64,000 nt of DNA from Intestinibacter bartlettii (GTDB taxonomy: Bacteria; Bacillota; Clostridia; Peptostreptococcales; Peptostreptococcaceae), in assembly GCA_025148965.1 (NCBI GenBank), contig CP102273.1, positions 930,001 through 994,000 on the forward strand, read 5' to 3'. Under the pieces are notes generated by a model. The model had not been told where the DNA came from. It saw only the letters and a program-made list of their open reading frames with translations, and ran no database searches. Made by a program: the position numbers and the translations under genes. Positions 9,287 through 19,086 of the stretch are shown in pieces (position 1 is the first letter of the stretch; each line of letters opens with the position of its first letter).

Positions 9287-9440
9287 ATAAATTTAGCACT
9301 AAAAATATATTTTTGCAATATGTTTTGGAAAAAAATGACAGAAAACGCTTTTTGAATGATTTGCTCAATAAAGATTTTTTATATAAAAGACATTATGCTA
9401 TACTATTGTATGGAATAATAGAAGTGAAGGGAGATTATAT

Positions 9441-10229
9441 ATGGAGGGTGCAAATAAAAAACATATTTCGGAATCATTCAGGTTAGCAGCTGTATTAGCT
9501 TTAGTTGGTGGTTTTTTAGATGCGTATACTTACATATGTAGAGGACAAGTTTTCTCAAATGCTCAAACAGGAAATATAGTATTAGTAGGATTGGCCTTAG
9601 CAGAAAATAATTTTATAAATGCTATATATCATTTTTTACCGGTGGTAGCATTTATAGTAGGTGTAATAATTACAGAGACAATAAAAAGAAGGGTAAAGTT
9701 TAAAGAAACATTTATTCACTGGAGACAAATTGTAATTGGTGCAGAGATTATAATTCTTTTTGCAATAGCTTTTATACCTATGGGAAGATATGATGGATTA
9801 GTAAATATATCGATTTCGTTAATTTGTGCAATGCAAGTAGAGGCATTCAGAAAAGTAAATGGAACAGCTTTATCTACAACAATGTGTACTGGAAACTTAA
9901 GAACGGGAACTGAGCAAGTATATAGAGCAATTATAGAAAAAAGTAAAGATAAAGTACGTATTGCAGCACAAGCATATGGAATAGTAATATTCTTCAGTAT
10001 AGGAGCTGCTATAGGTGGCATTGTAACTAGAATTTATATGGAAAGATCAATTTTAATAGCAAGTGCAATGTTACTTATAGTATTTATATCTATGTTTAGA
10101 AATGTAGAAAAATATATCTTAAAAGAACTAGAAGAAGATGATGAAATTGAGGAAGAAGAGATAGATTCTGAAATAGAAGAATTAAAAGAGAATGATGAAG
10201 AAAAAACAGAATTTAAAACTAAATGCTAG
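9441..10229 (+). CDS. DUF1275 (YoaK-like) membrane protein with acidic tail
   Basis: This 262-residue protein has about six helices and the DUF1275 signature: GGFLDAYTYICRGQVFSNAQTGNIVLVGL near residues 20-50 and TMCTGNLRTG near 150. The family is widespread and of unknown function, suspected to be a transporter. The last 35 or so residues are strongly acidic (runs of E and D) and end in KTKC, which is unusual. An extended -10 (TGCTATACT, 9397-9404) lies about 37 bases upstream. It is a single gene closed by the terminator at 10396. Confidence 0.85.
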   Translation: MEGANKKHISESFRLAAVLALVGGFLDAYTYICRGQVFSNAQTGNIVLVGLALAENNFINAIYHFLPVVAFIVGVIITETIKRRVKFKETFIHWRQIVIGAEIIILFAIAFIPMGRYDGLVNISISLICAMQVEAFRKVNGTALSTTMCTGNLRTGTEQVYRAIIEKSKDKVRIAAQAYGIVIFFSIGAAIGGIVTRIYMERSILIASAMLLIVFISMFRNVEKYILKELEEDDEIEEEEIDSEIEELKENDEEKTEFKTKC

Positions 10230-10395
10230 AATAAGTATATAAATATTAATAAATTCTTTAATAAAAACTTAATATTTAGGTAAGGTTAAGTTAATATTTT
10301 CAAGTTATATTTTAAATATAAAGATTTAGGCAGTTTAAGTAAAACTTTACTTAAATATATAAGCTAGATAATTTTTTCAATGTTACTCCTTTTTG

Positions 10396-10425
10396 AACAA
10401 GGCATATTTTATGCCTTGTTTTTTT
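10396..10425 (+). terminator. Terminator downstream of the DUF1275 gene
   Basis: AACAAGGCAT (10396-10405) pairs perfectly with ATGCCTTGTT (10411-10420) around a 5-base loop and is followed by a T run. Confidence 0.92.
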
Positions 10426-10434
10426 ATAGCTATA

Positions 10435-10501
10435 AGGAAATTATATTCATTTATAGATTGTGGATAAGTATAATTTCCGTATATGTGTTTCAAAAAAATC
10501 T
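10435..10501 (+). repeat. 67-bp interspersed repeat, copy 1
   Basis: This 67-base element matches 24807-24873 at 64 of 67 positions. It opens with GGAAATTAT and has the reverse complement ATAATTTCC inside (about 10469-10477), so the first 43 bases can form a hairpin; the constant tail is GTATATGTGTTTCAAAAAAA. It lies just after a terminator in an intergenic region, in the same orientation as the other copies. Identity is unknown. Confidence 0.85.
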
Positions 10502-10595
10502 TATTAATAGGCGAATATAAATAAAATTGTTTATATTTATAGACAAAATGATATTGAAAAATATTAATAAAATATGGTAGATTTTAAAGGACACT

Positions 10596-10643
10596 AAAAA
10601 GTATAGAGTATATTATACAACAAATATATTCTATGCTTTTTTT
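10596..10643 (+). terminator. Orphan terminator upstream of the sorbitol operon
   Basis: AAAAAGTATAGAGTATATT pairs with AATATATTCTATGCTTTTT (two imperfect pairs) and ends in a T run. No protein gene lies between it and the terminator at 10396-10425, so it closes either a small RNA covering the repeat or an attenuated leader. The rest of 10426-10787 holds only the repeat, this hairpin and the promoter at 10684. Confidence 0.75.
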
Positions 10644-10683
10644 ATTTGTTTAACTTTTTTCCAAAAAGGAGAAAAACAATGCA

Positions 10684-10712
10684 TTAATAAAAAAGCTGTT
10701 TTTTCTTATAAT
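10684..10712 (+). promoter_or_regulatory. Probable promoter of the sorbitol operon
   Basis: TTAATA (10684-10689) and TATAAT (10707-10712) are spaced by 17 bases, about 75 bases before the first operon gene. The -10 is consensus and the -35 weak, as expected for an activated PTS promoter. Confidence 0.5.
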
Positions 10713-10787
10713 CTAATTAACGAATCAAGAGGTAATGAAAAACTTAACTCTTAAGAAATTAAAAAGAATTAACAGGGGTGAATATTG

Positions 10788-11609
10788 ATGCAAATAAGTT
10801 GGTTAGGTCTAGAAGGCAAATCAGTTATCGTAACAGGAGCAGCTTCAGGGATAGGAAAAGCAGTTGCTCAAGAATTTTTAAACTGTGGGGCAAATGTCGC
10901 AGTATGTGACTTAAATCCACAAACACCAGAATTTGAAATTAATGAAAATAGTGGGAAAATGATTTACTTACATACAAACGTATGTGATGCTCAAAACGTA
11001 AAAGAAACTGTTAAAAGAGTTTGTGAAGAGTTTGGAACAGTAGATGTAATAGTAAATAATGCAGGCATAAACATACCAAGTCTATTAGTTGATGATAAAG
11101 AAGAACATAGCAAATATGAATTAAATGAAAATATATATGAAAAAGTTATGGACGTTAATGTAAAAGGTGTTTATCTTTGTTCACAAGAAGCTAGTAGAGT
11201 AATGGTTAAAAAAGGTGCTGGAGTAATAATAAATATGTCATCTGAAAGTGGACTTGAAGGTTCACAAGGACAAAGTATATATGCAGCATCTAAAAATGCA
11301 GTAAATTCATTTACTAGATCTTGGTCAAAAGAATTAGGGCCAAAAGGAGTTAGAGTAGTAGGTGTAGCACCTGGGATACTTGAAGCAACAGGACTTAGAA
11401 CATTAGCTTATGAGGAAGCTCTAGCATATACAAGAAATATAACAGTAGAAAAATTAAGAGAAGGATATAAAAGCACTTCAACAACACCATTAGGTAGAAG
11501 TGGAAAACTTTCAGAAGTTGCAAATTTAGTTTGTTTCCTAGCATCTGAAAGAGCAGGATATATTCACGGTGTAACAATAAATGTAGCAGGTGGAAAAACT
11601 AGAGGTTAG
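10788..11609 (+). CDS. srlD: Sorbitol-6-phosphate 2-dehydrogenase (SDR family)
   Basis: ATG 10788 is preferred over the adjacent TTG because AGGGGTG lies 7 bases upstream. The 273 residues form a classical short-chain dehydrogenase: NAD site TGAASGIG (16-23), NNAG (90-93), Ser151/152, and catalytic Y165 and K169 in SIYAASKN. With sorbitol PTS genes in the same operon, it most likely oxidises sorbitol-6-phosphate to fructose-6-phosphate. The family alone would allow other sugar alcohols; the operon decides the call. Confidence 0.88.
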   Translation: MQISWLGLEGKSVIVTGAASGIGKAVAQEFLNCGANVAVCDLNPQTPEFEINENSGKMIYLHTNVCDAQNVKETVKRVCEEFGTVDVIVNNAGINIPSLLVDDKEEHSKYELNENIYEKVMDVNVKGVYLCSQEASRVMVKKGAGVIINMSSESGLEGSQGQSIYAASKNAVNSFTRSWSKELGPKGVRVVGVAPGILEATGLRTLAYEEALAYTRNITVEKLREGYKSTSTTPLGRSGKLSEVANLVCFLASERAGYIHGVTINVAGGKTRG

Positions 11610-11630
11610 AGAAATAGGGGGGAATATAGG

Positions 11631-13562
11631 ATGAGTGATTATTTTAATAATGATAACCGAATATGCAAAGTATTACAAATCCTAGAACATAAAAGATCAG
11701 CCTCCTTGGAATATTTAGAAAAAAAGTTAAACGTAAGTACAAAAAGTATAAAAAATGATATTAAAGAATTAAATGAAATATTTGATGGAAATGCATTAAT
11801 TCAATTTAAATTAGGAAAATACAAGTTGTATGTACTTGAATATAAACAATTTGAAAAAACAAAAGAAAATTTATACTTACATGATGATTTCTTTAATTCA
11901 CCGAAAAAGAGAATGGCATATGTAATAAGTAGATTGATGAACGATGAAAATCCAGTTTTAACTGAAGATTTAGCATTTGAAATGAGCATAGGTCGAACAA
12001 CTTTAGTAGGTGATTTAAAGAAAATAAGAGAAGCTTTAAAAAAATATAATATAGAAATAGTTGGTAAGACAAATACAGGTCTAAAACTTCAAGGTGAGGA
12101 AATCGATCTAAGACTTTTCGTATTAGAAAATCTATATGAAGAAATTTATAAAGACCATGAATTGGATTATGATGTAAAAGAAGAACTTGAGAAGATTTTT
12201 TCAGATTTAAAACTTGAAGGAAGTACGAGAAAACAGATTATAAAGTTTTTAACAGTACTTATAGATAGGCTAGTAAATGGACATTCAATAGCTGAATTAA
12301 ATGAAACATATGAAGACTTGATATATACAGATCAGATAAACGTTTCCAACAATATATCAGATAGAATAGAGAATATATTTGGAGTTAAGATTCCAGATAA
12401 TGAAAGAGTATTTATGACACTTCCTATTGTTGGAATGAGAACACCAATGGATATAGACAGAGTCAAAAATATAGAAATCACAGAAGAGGTTATTGATTTA
12501 GTATTAGACATAATAAAATTAATTAAATTAGAAATGGATATAACAATTACACCTGGAAATCTATTAGATGAATTTACATATCATATAAGTTTTATGTTAA
12601 ATCGACTTAAATATGGAATAAAAATAAAAAATCCAGTTTTAGATGAAATTAAAGAAAAATACATGGTTCCATATAAATTAGCAGAGTTGACAAAAATGCT
12701 AATTGAAGACAGAACTAAGAAAAAAGTATCAAAAGATGAATTAGGATTTTTAGCAGTTTACTTCAGTGTATTTATATCTGAAAACTCATACGAAAGAAAT
12801 AAACTTTGCTCTATAGCCATCATATGTGGTACAGGTAAAATAACAGCAAGGCTTATAGCTGCTCAACTTAGAAAAATTGTAGATATAGACACAAAACTTG
12901 AGATGTTTTCAGATAGCCAAGTAAATAAGGAATTGTTAGATCAATTTGATTTAGTTTTATCAACAATAAAATTTGAATGTGATACAGTAACACCGATAAT
13001 TTATTTAAAAGAGATATTCGATGAAAATCAACTTAAAAATAAAATTGAAAGTGCAAGATATACAGAAAAATTAAACATTCCAATGTTACAAGGAATGGAA
13101 TCATTAGTACTTAGTTTACTAGATGAAGAAAAGTTTTTCATACTACATAGCGATAAATCTTATATGGAAAATGTAGATTATATGATAGACAAGTTATACG
13201 ACTTATCATATGTGGATGAAGGATTTAAAGAACGAATTCATACTAGAGAGTCAAAATCGACAATGGTTTTTGATGAGTATATAGCTTTACCACATGCTAT
13301 AAATAAAGAAACAGATAAAATAGTATTCTCAATAGGTGTATTTTCTGATGACAAGAAGCATGAAAAAGATAGTAAATTGAAAGTAATATTTTTATTAGCA
13401 ATACCAGATATAGAAGAAAAAGATGATGATATTTTAGTGAAAATATATGATGAAATTATTGCTATATCTAAAGATAAGCAAGTAGTTGAAAATATCGCTA
13501 AAGTAAAAAATTATAGAGAATTACTATTATATTTTATAAAACAAGATAATGTATTTAATTAG
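11631..13562 (+). CDS. PRD-containing PTS-regulated transcriptional activator (BglG/MtlR type)
   Basis: This 643-residue multidomain regulator has an N-terminal HTH (about 10-65), a second Mga-like HTH (about 90-145), two PRD domains (about 195-400), an EIIB-like domain with CGTGKITA (about 405-490), and an EIIA-like domain with active-site motif ALPHA (about 500-643). PTS proteins phosphorylate PRD, EIIB and EIIA residues in this family to signal sugar availability. Its place between the dehydrogenase and PTS genes identifies it as the local sorbitol regulator, equivalent to clostridial gutR/srlR. It ends about 20 bases before gutM. Confidence 0.9.
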   Translation: MSDYFNNDNRICKVLQILEHKRSASLEYLEKKLNVSTKSIKNDIKELNEIFDGNALIQFKLGKYKLYVLEYKQFEKTKENLYLHDDFFNSPKKRMAYVISRLMNDENPVLTEDLAFEMSIGRTTLVGDLKKIREALKKYNIEIVGKTNTGLKLQGEEIDLRLFVLENLYEEIYKDHELDYDVKEELEKIFSDLKLEGSTRKQIIKFLTVLIDRLVNGHSIAELNETYEDLIYTDQINVSNNISDRIENIFGVKIPDNERVFMTLPIVGMRTPMDIDRVKNIEITEEVIDLVLDIIKLIKLEMDITITPGNLLDEFTYHISFMLNRLKYGIKIKNPVLDEIKEKYMVPYKLAELTKMLIEDRTKKKVSKDELGFLAVYFSVFISENSYERNKLCSIAIICGTGKITARLIAAQLRKIVDIDTKLEMFSDSQVNKELLDQFDLVLSTIKFECDTVTPIIYLKEIFDENQLKNKIESARYTEKLNIPMLQGMESLVLSLLDEEKFFILHSDKSYMENVDYMIDKLYDLSYVDEGFKERIHTRESKSTMVFDEYIALPHAINKETDKIVFSIGVFSDDKKHEKDSKLKVIFLLAIPDIEEKDDDILVKIYDEIIAISKDKQVVENIAKVKNYRELLLYFIKQDNVFN

Positions 13563-13581
13563 AATGAAGGGAGAAGATATT

Positions 13582-14028
13582 ATGAACTTTTGGTTTTTAT
13601 TGATTTGCTTTGGTGTAGCATTTTTAGCACAATATGCACTAGGCATGATGCAAATGAAGAGTTTTACAATTAACTTTGGAAAACTTAGAAGACAGGGAAA
13701 AGTAGCTATTGGAAAGAAAAAGGGTGCTTTTAGAGCAGGTTCAATAGTGATGTTTGCAGTTGACGAAAACGGTATTATATTAGACAGTTCATATATGTCA
13801 GGTGTTACAGTACTTGCAAAATTTAAGAAATTAAAAGGTTTTGAGGGATTAAATGTATCTACATTAAAGAAAGAAGATACTAAAGGATTTCCAAAACAAG
13901 TACAAGATGCAATACTAGAAGCTTCTTCTAATTATAACGTAATAATGAGCGGTGGTGAAGTACCTGAACCTCCAAGTCCATTACAAAAACTTACAGGTTC
14001 AATGAAAAATTTAGTAACTCAAAAATAG
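13582..14028 (+). CDS. gutM: Glucitol operon activator GutM
   Basis: A longer frame opens at 13549 inside the upstream gene, but the AAGGGAGA site points to ATG 13582, giving 148 residues. A membrane helix at about 1-20 is followed by LGMMQMKSFTINFGKLRRQGKVAIG, the conserved GutM motif. GutM proteins help activate sorbitol operons together with the PRD regulator; the mechanism is poorly known. It lies 12 bases before the EIIC gene. Confidence 0.9.
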   Translation: MNFWFLLICFGVAFLAQYALGMMQMKSFTINFGKLRRQGKVAIGKKKGAFRAGSIVMFAVDENGIILDSSYMSGVTVLAKFKKLKGFEGLNVSTLKKEDTKGFPKQVQDAILEASSNYNVIMSGGEVPEPPSPLQKLTGSMKNLVTQK

Positions 14029-14040
14029 GAGGAAAAAATT

Positions 14041-14589
14041 ATGGATTTATTAGTTAGTTTCGCAGAAGGATTTATGAATTTATTTCAAGTTGGTGCCGAT
14101 AACTTCGTAAGTTGGGTAACAGGTATAGTACCAACAGTACTTATATTATTAATAGCAATGAACACATTAATAGCATTAATAGGTCAAAATAGAATAAATA
14201 GATTTGCTAAATTTTCAGCAAAAAATCCTTTACTTAGATATATGGTAGTTCCTTTCTTAGGATCATTTATGTTAGGTAACCCAATGGCTTTATCATTAGG
14301 AAGATTCATGCCAGAAAGAATTAAACCAAGTTATTATGCATCAGCTTCATATTTTTGTCACACAAGTAGTGGTGTTTTCCCACACATAAATCCAGGTGAA
14401 GTATTTATATTCTTAGGAATAGCAAATGGGATCACAACATTAGGACAAAGTTATATGCCACTTGCAGTAAGATATTTATTAGCTGGTTTAGTTTGTAACT
14501 TTATAAGTGGATGGGCAACAGATTTCACAACTAAAATGGTTATGAAACAACAAGGTATAGAATTAAGCAACGAATTAAAAGAAGCTTAA
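14041..14589 (+). CDS. srlA: PTS sorbitol (glucitol) transporter subunit IIC
   Basis: This 182-residue protein has several membrane helices and the family motif CHTSSGVFPHINPGEVFIFLG near residues 100-120. It forms the translocation channel for sorbitol with the membrane part of the IIBC subunit that follows. An AGGAGG site overlaps the upstream region. Confidence 0.93.
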   Translation: MDLLVSFAEGFMNLFQVGADNFVSWVTGIVPTVLILLIAMNTLIALIGQNRINRFAKFSAKNPLLRYMVVPFLGSFMLGNPMALSLGRFMPERIKPSYYASASYFCHTSSGVFPHINPGEVFIFLGIANGITTLGQSYMPLAVRYLLAGLVCNFISGWATDFTTKMVMKQQGIELSNELKEA

Positions 14590-14647
14590 AAGTAAATTTA
14601 AAATTTAAAGTACATAATTGTTGTAATAATTAGGGAGGAATAAACAA

Positions 14648-15700
14648 ATGTCTAAATATAATGCAATAAAAATAAATAAAGGACCAAGCGGATTTGGTGG
14701 ACCATTAACAGTTCAACCAACTGAAGAAAAAAATGTATTACTTTATATAACTGGTGGCGGGGCAAAACCAGATATAGTTGATAAAATAGTAGAACTTACT
14801 GGATGTGAAGCAGTAAACGGATTTAAAACTTCAGTACCAGAAGAACAAATATTCTTAGTAATAATAGACTGTGGAGGAACACTTAGATGTGGTATATACC
14901 CACAAAAAAGAATACCTACAATAAATGTAATGCCAGTAGGAAAAAGTGGACCATTAGCTAAATTTATAACAGAAGATATATATGTATCAGCAGTTGGATT
15001 AGATGAAATAGAACCAGTAGGAGAAGTAGCGCCAGCTACAAATACATCAGCAGCAGACGAAGTTGCAACAACTGCAGAAGTTTTAGAAGAAAATGAAGAA
15101 CAAGAAAATAAAAGACAATTTAGATATAGCTCAGATAAAAAAATATCTGAAACATTAGCAGGAGAAGAAAATAAAAGTTTAATAACTAGAATCGGTATGG
15201 GTGCTGGGAAAGTAATAAATACATTCTACCAAGCATCTAGAGATGCAATACAAACAATGATCAATACAATATTACCATTTATGGGATTCGTTTCATTATT
15301 AATAGGTATAATCCAAGGTTCTGGTATAGGTGACTGGTTTGCAAAAATCATGATTCCTCTTACTGGAAATGGAATAGGTCTTGTAATATTAGGGTTCATT
15401 TGTTCATTACCTTTCTTATCCCCATTACTTGGACCTGGAGCAGTTATAGCCCAAGTTATAGGTACTTTAATAGGTGTTGAGATAGGAAAAGGAAATATAG
15501 CACCATCACTTGCATTACCAGCATTATTCGCAATAAACACTCAATGTGCTTGTGACTTCGTACCAGTTGGTTTAGGTCTTGCAGAAGCAGAAGCAGAAAC
15601 AGTAGAAGTTGGGGTTCCATCAGTACTATACTCTCGTTTCTTAACAGGTGTACCAAGAGTTTTAATAGGATGGTTATTCTCAATAGGTTTATATCAATAA
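14648..15700 (+). CDS. srlE: PTS sorbitol transporter subunit IIBC
   Basis: The 350 residues comprise an N-terminal IIB domain (about 1-120, starting [17 protein letters not shown]), a charged linker rich in Glu/Thr (about 125-180), and a C-terminal membrane IIC2 part with the conserved [17 protein letters not shown] and [19 protein letters not shown]. The likely phospho-acceptor cysteine of IIB is Cys75 in [11 protein letters not shown] or a neighbour; I cannot fix it from sequence alone. It works with srlA and srlB. Confidence 0.93.
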   Translation: MSKYNAIKINKGPSGFGGPLTVQPTEEKNVLLYITGGGAKPDIVDKIVELTGCEAVNGFKTSVPEEQIFLVIIDCGGTLRCGIYPQKRIPTINVMPVGKSGPLAKFITEDIYVSAVGLDEIEPVGEVAPATNTSAADEVATTAEVLEENEEQENKRQFRYSSDKKISETLAGEENKSLITRIGMGAGKVINTFYQASRDAIQTMINTILPFMGFVSLLIGIIQGSGIGDWFAKIMIPLTGNGIGLVILGFICSLPFLSPLLGPGAVIAQVIGTLIGVEIGKGNIAPSLALPALFAINTQCACDFVPVGLGLAEAEAETVEVGVPSVLYSRFLTGVPRVLIGWLFSIGLYQ

Positions 15701-15776
15701 GATTAAAATAAAAAGATATTGAAAATAAGATATATAATAAAGATATATTAAAAAGTAAATTTAGGGGGTAAATATT

Positions 15777-16142
15777 ATGGCAGTTATATACAATAATAAA
15801 GTAAAAAGTAAAGGTGCATTAGTAGACTCTTTTGAAGGAGAATCAATGTTCATATTATTTGGGGATAATGCTCCAGATACTTTAAAAGATTTCTGTTACT
15901 GCATAGATGTTAAAAATGCTACAGAAGAAATAAAACCAGGACAATTTGTAGTTATAGACGGAGCAAAATTTAAAATAACAGCTTTAGGGGATATAGCTCA
16001 AAGAAATCTTGAAAGTTTAGGACATGTTACTATATCATTTGATGGAGCAACAGCAGCAACATTACCAGGAACTATAAACGTAGAAAAAGCTGATATGCCA
16101 AAATTAGATATAGGAACTGAAATATCTATAGTTACTGAATAA
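15777..16142 (+). CDS. srlB: PTS sorbitol transporter subunit IIA
   Basis: This 121-residue soluble protein matches the glucitol IIA family, including FGDNAPDTLKDFCYCIDV near residues 30-47 and GHVTISFDG near 83. It passes phosphate from HPr to the IIB domain. It is the last gene of the sorbitol operon, 76 bases after srlE behind AGGGGG, and is closed by a strong terminator. Confidence 0.93.
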   Translation: MAVIYNNKVKSKGALVDSFEGESMFILFGDNAPDTLKDFCYCIDVKNATEEIKPGQFVVIDGAKFKITALGDIAQRNLESLGHVTISFDGATAATLPGTINVEKADMPKLDIGTEISIVTE

Positions 16143-16204
16143 TATAAAAATTAAATTAGGATACTACAAATTAAATATAATAACTTTAAAATATTTAGGA
16201 CAAA

Positions 16205-16239
16205 GAAAACAACTCCTTGTATAGGGGTTGTTTTCTTTT
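16205..16239 (+). terminator. Terminator of the sorbitol operon
   Basis: GAAAACAACTCC pairs with GGGGTTGTTTTC around TTGTATA and is followed by TTTT. Confidence 0.92.
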
Positions 16240-16293
16240 GTTGATAATTAATTTATAATTAATAAATAGATATTTATGCAAGGAGGGAAATTT

Positions 16294-17478
16294 ATGGCTA
16301 TTACGATATTAGAGGCAATGAAACTTCCTACATTAAAGGATTTTGAGTTGATAGCAGGTTATAGGGGGCTTGACAGAGAAATCCAAAGGGCATCTATACT
16401 AGATTATGAATATGAAAAAAGTTTATCTGATAAACCGATTCAGACGTATTTTGAAAAAGAAGACTTTGTTATAAGCAGTCTTATATATGCAAAAGACGAT
16501 CCAAGTTTAATATTAGAAAGTGTAAAGGGATTAGTATCAGATGGCGTTAGCGGATTGGCAGTAAAAAATATTTATTATGATGTTTTACCTGAGGAAGTTA
16601 TTAAATACGCAAATCAAATGGATTTTCCTATTTTTATTTTTGATAAAAAGGGTTCTTATTATGAAGATATAGTTACAGAGATTTATGATAAAAATAAAGA
16701 AAAAAATAGTATAAGTTATCAAGAAGCTAAAATAGGCATTTTGTTAAAAGAAGATATGGATAAATCGAGTGTGAAAAATATGGCCAAAGATTTTAATATA
16801 TCTTTTAAAGAAAATATGTTTTCGATATGTTTAAAACCGAAAAAATATATAGATGAAAATTCATTAACAAATATAATAAATATTTTAAATAGAGATTTAG
16901 GAGCAAGTCATGCGGCTTATAGATATCATGGAATCATATTTATTATATGCACTTATGAAGATAGTCATAAAGAAAATAAAAGTACAGAGTTTAGTAGACT
17001 AGTTAGATTGATGATATACAGTTTATTTTTAGATTTAAATGATTATTATATTGGGATTAGCAATTTTCATAAATATATAGATGAATTAAATTTTGCATTA
17101 AAAGAATCTATGTATGCTATGAGGACAGCTTCTATAGAAGGTGAAAATATAAGATATTACTATGAAATAGGTGTTTATAAATTACTAATGCCATCTTATA
17201 GTGAAGGTTATATGATTAATTTTTATAGCGATACTATAGGGAAAATAAAACACTATGATCAAAAATATAATTCTGAATTATTACAAACAGCCACAGTATA
17301 TGTAAAACTTGGAGGTAATATAAAAAATACTGCTAAATCAATAAATTTACATGAAAATACAGTTAGATACAGAATAAATAAGATAAAAGAAATATTTAAT
17401 ACAACTAATTCTGAATTTGAATTTTATGAGGAATTAGCTCTAGGTATAAAATTACATCTAATACACCAAAATATATAA
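16294..17478 (+). CDS. PucR-family transcriptional regulator
   Basis: ATG 16276 would include the ribosome site AAGGAGGG, so ATG 16294 (394 residues) is the start. The N-terminal PucR domain (about 1-130: LPTLKDFELIAGYRGLDREIQ) is followed by a GGDEF-like/CdaR middle and a C-terminal HTH_30 (about 335-390: GNIKNTAKSINLHENTVRYRINKIKE). Such proteins control purine or amino-acid catabolism and various permeases. It probably regulates the EamA permease that follows (inference); it does not belong to the sorbitol operon because a terminator intervenes. Confidence 0.85.
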   Translation: MAITILEAMKLPTLKDFELIAGYRGLDREIQRASILDYEYEKSLSDKPIQTYFEKEDFVISSLIYAKDDPSLILESVKGLVSDGVSGLAVKNIYYDVLPEEVIKYANQMDFPIFIFDKKGSYYEDIVTEIYDKNKEKNSISYQEAKIGILLKEDMDKSSVKNMAKDFNISFKENMFSICLKPKKYIDENSLTNIINILNRDLGASHAAYRYHGIIFIICTYEDSHKENKSTEFSRLVRLMIYSLFLDLNDYYIGISNFHKYIDELNFALKESMYAMRTASIEGENIRYYYEIGVYKLLMPSYSEGYMINFYSDTIGKIKHYDQKYNSELLQTATVYVKLGGNIKNTAKSINLHENTVRYRINKIKEIFNTTNSEFEFYEELALGIKLHLIHQNI

Positions 17479-17612
17479 GAGAACTAATTGATGTATATAT
17501 ATTTGTAATTTTTATAAAAAAAATGATATAAATTTTGAATTTATACAAAAACTTAGCTCCATCATTTTTATATAATTATTTCATGAGAGAAATATGAAAG
17601 AAGGTGGAGATA

Positions 17613-18575
17613 TTGAAAAATAATAAAGAATTACTTTACAAACTATGTTTAATAGTATGCTCAATAATTTGGGGAAGTACTTTTGTAGTCATTAAAGATG
17701 CTACTAATACAATGTCATCAGGGTTTATAAATGCAAGTAGATTTACAATAGCTGCAGTAATTTTACTTGCAGTTTATTTTAAAAAGATAAAAAATATAAA
17801 TAAAAGTGAATTAAAGCATGGAATTATAATGGGAGTAGCGTTATTTGGTGGATATTATCTACAAGTTTTAGGAATGGAATATGGCTCAACTGCAGGGAAA
17901 TGTGCATTTTTATCAGCTACATTTTGTGTAATGGTTCCATTTTTATCTTGGGGAGTATTTAAAAAAGTGCCTGATAAATACAGCGTTATAGCAGCTATTT
18001 TATGTATAATAGGAGTAGCTCTTGTTTCTATAGAAAATGGAGCGCATATAACAGTTGGTGATGGAATTATATTAATTTCAGCATTTTTCTATGCTGTAAA
18101 TATTATGTTTACATCAGAATTTTCAACTAGAGAAAATAATGACACAATCATACTTGCATTTTTACAAATAGCAGTAGTTGGGATTTTAAGTTGGATAGTA
18201 GTACTAATAAAAGGAGAAATGCCACAAGTTTACCATGCAAGAGCAGTTATGGGAGTTGTATATCTAGGAATATTTGCAACAGCTTTATGTTTATTAATGC
18301 AAGTTATAGGTTTAAAACATATAAATTCGACATCAGCATCAATAATCTTAAGTCTTGAATCAGTATTCGGAGTTATGATTTCAATTGCATTCTATAATGA
18401 AGTAGTTACACCAAAGCTTATGGCAGGTTTTGTTGTAATATTTATAGGAATAATAGTATGTGAAACTAAATTGAATTTTTTAAAACAGAAAATCAGTATA
18501 AAAAAATCTATTACAGGAAATTATAAAAATAATAATAACAGCAAACATCTTGATGCTAATGAAAGTGCACTTTAA
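17613..18575 (+). CDS. EamA/DMT-family drug/metabolite permease
   Basis: The reading frame permits GTG 17604, but AAGGTGGAG best serves TTG 17613, giving 320 residues. Ten helices in two EamA halves are visible: SIIWGSTFVVIKDATNTMSSGFINASRF at the start and LGIFATALCLLMQVIGLKHINSTSASIILSLESVFG in the second half. The charged C-tail (about 35 residues, Lys/Asn rich) is cytosolic. The substrate is unknown; family members export amino acids or metabolites. It follows a PucR-type regulator that may control it. Confidence 0.85.
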   Translation: MKNNKELLYKLCLIVCSIIWGSTFVVIKDATNTMSSGFINASRFTIAAVILLAVYFKKIKNINKSELKHGIIMGVALFGGYYLQVLGMEYGSTAGKCAFLSATFCVMVPFLSWGVFKKVPDKYSVIAAILCIIGVALVSIENGAHITVGDGIILISAFFYAVNIMFTSEFSTRENNDTIILAFLQIAVVGILSWIVVLIKGEMPQVYHARAVMGVVYLGIFATALCLLMQVIGLKHINSTSASIILSLESVFGVMISIAFYNEVVTPKLMAGFVVIFIGIIVCETKLNFLKQKISIKKSITGNYKNNNNSKHLDANESAL

Positions 18576-18603
18576 AACACAAATTGACAACTTATGTTTA
18601 TGT

Positions 18604-18637
18604 AAAAAAATCCTCTAATTTTTAGGGGATTTTTTTG
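18604..18637 (+). terminator. Terminator after the EamA gene
   Basis: AAAAAATCCTCT pairs with AGGGGATTTTTT (one wobble) around a T-rich loop and continues in T7. Confidence 0.92.
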
Positions 18638-18765
18638 TAGTTATTTTAAGCATAAATTTTGTTATAATGAAAAATATGGGTTTAAAATATATAAATTCGG
18701 TTCATAAATAAAAAATAATATAAATAATAAATATGGAAAATTAATAATGTAAAAGAGGTTTTAGT

Positions 18766-19050
18766 ATGAAAAGTATAATCGAAAAAACTTTAGATACGGG
18801 CAAAAAAATAGCAATGACAGCTATTTTAACTTATGGGGCAATTAGAATTCTTGAAGACGAAGAAGAGAGAAGTACAAGAATTAAAGAAGCAGAAAAGACT
18901 AAGCGAAAAAAGTCTAAATATAAAAATAAACGCAAGATAAAGATTAAAAAATCGAAATATAAAAATAAGACAAAGGCAAAAGTTAAAAAGTCAAAATTTA
19001 AAAATAAGATGAAAATAAAGAAGTTTAAATTTAAGAGTAAAGAGGATTAA
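18766..19050 (+). CDS. Small lysine-rich protein with 13-residue tandem repeats
   Basis: This 94-residue protein starts after AAAGAGG. Residues 1-40 form an amphipathic helix with a mildly hydrophobic patch (IAMTAILTYGAIRIL) and an acidic stretch (EDEEE). Residues 48-87 repeat KKSKYKNK-type units every 13 residues (starting at 48, 61 and 74). By my count 27 of the last 54 residues are lysine. I do not recognise a family. Such a tail could bind DNA, RNA or anionic wall polymers. It lacks a proper signal peptide. Confidence 0.6.
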   Translation: MKSIIEKTLDTGKKIAMTAILTYGAIRILEDEEERSTRIKEAEKTKRKKSKYKNKRKIKIKKSKYKNKTKAKVKKSKFKNKMKIKKFKFKSKED

Positions 19051-19086
19051 TATAGATAAATCAACAAAAAATATAAGGGGGATAAA

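Noticed and set aside
9336-9356. cre-like sequence (AGAAAACGCTTTTTG) before the DUF1275 gene
   Set aside because: It resembles the CcpA consensus but the outer bases do not fit and the gene is not a clear carbon gene; not strong enough to call.
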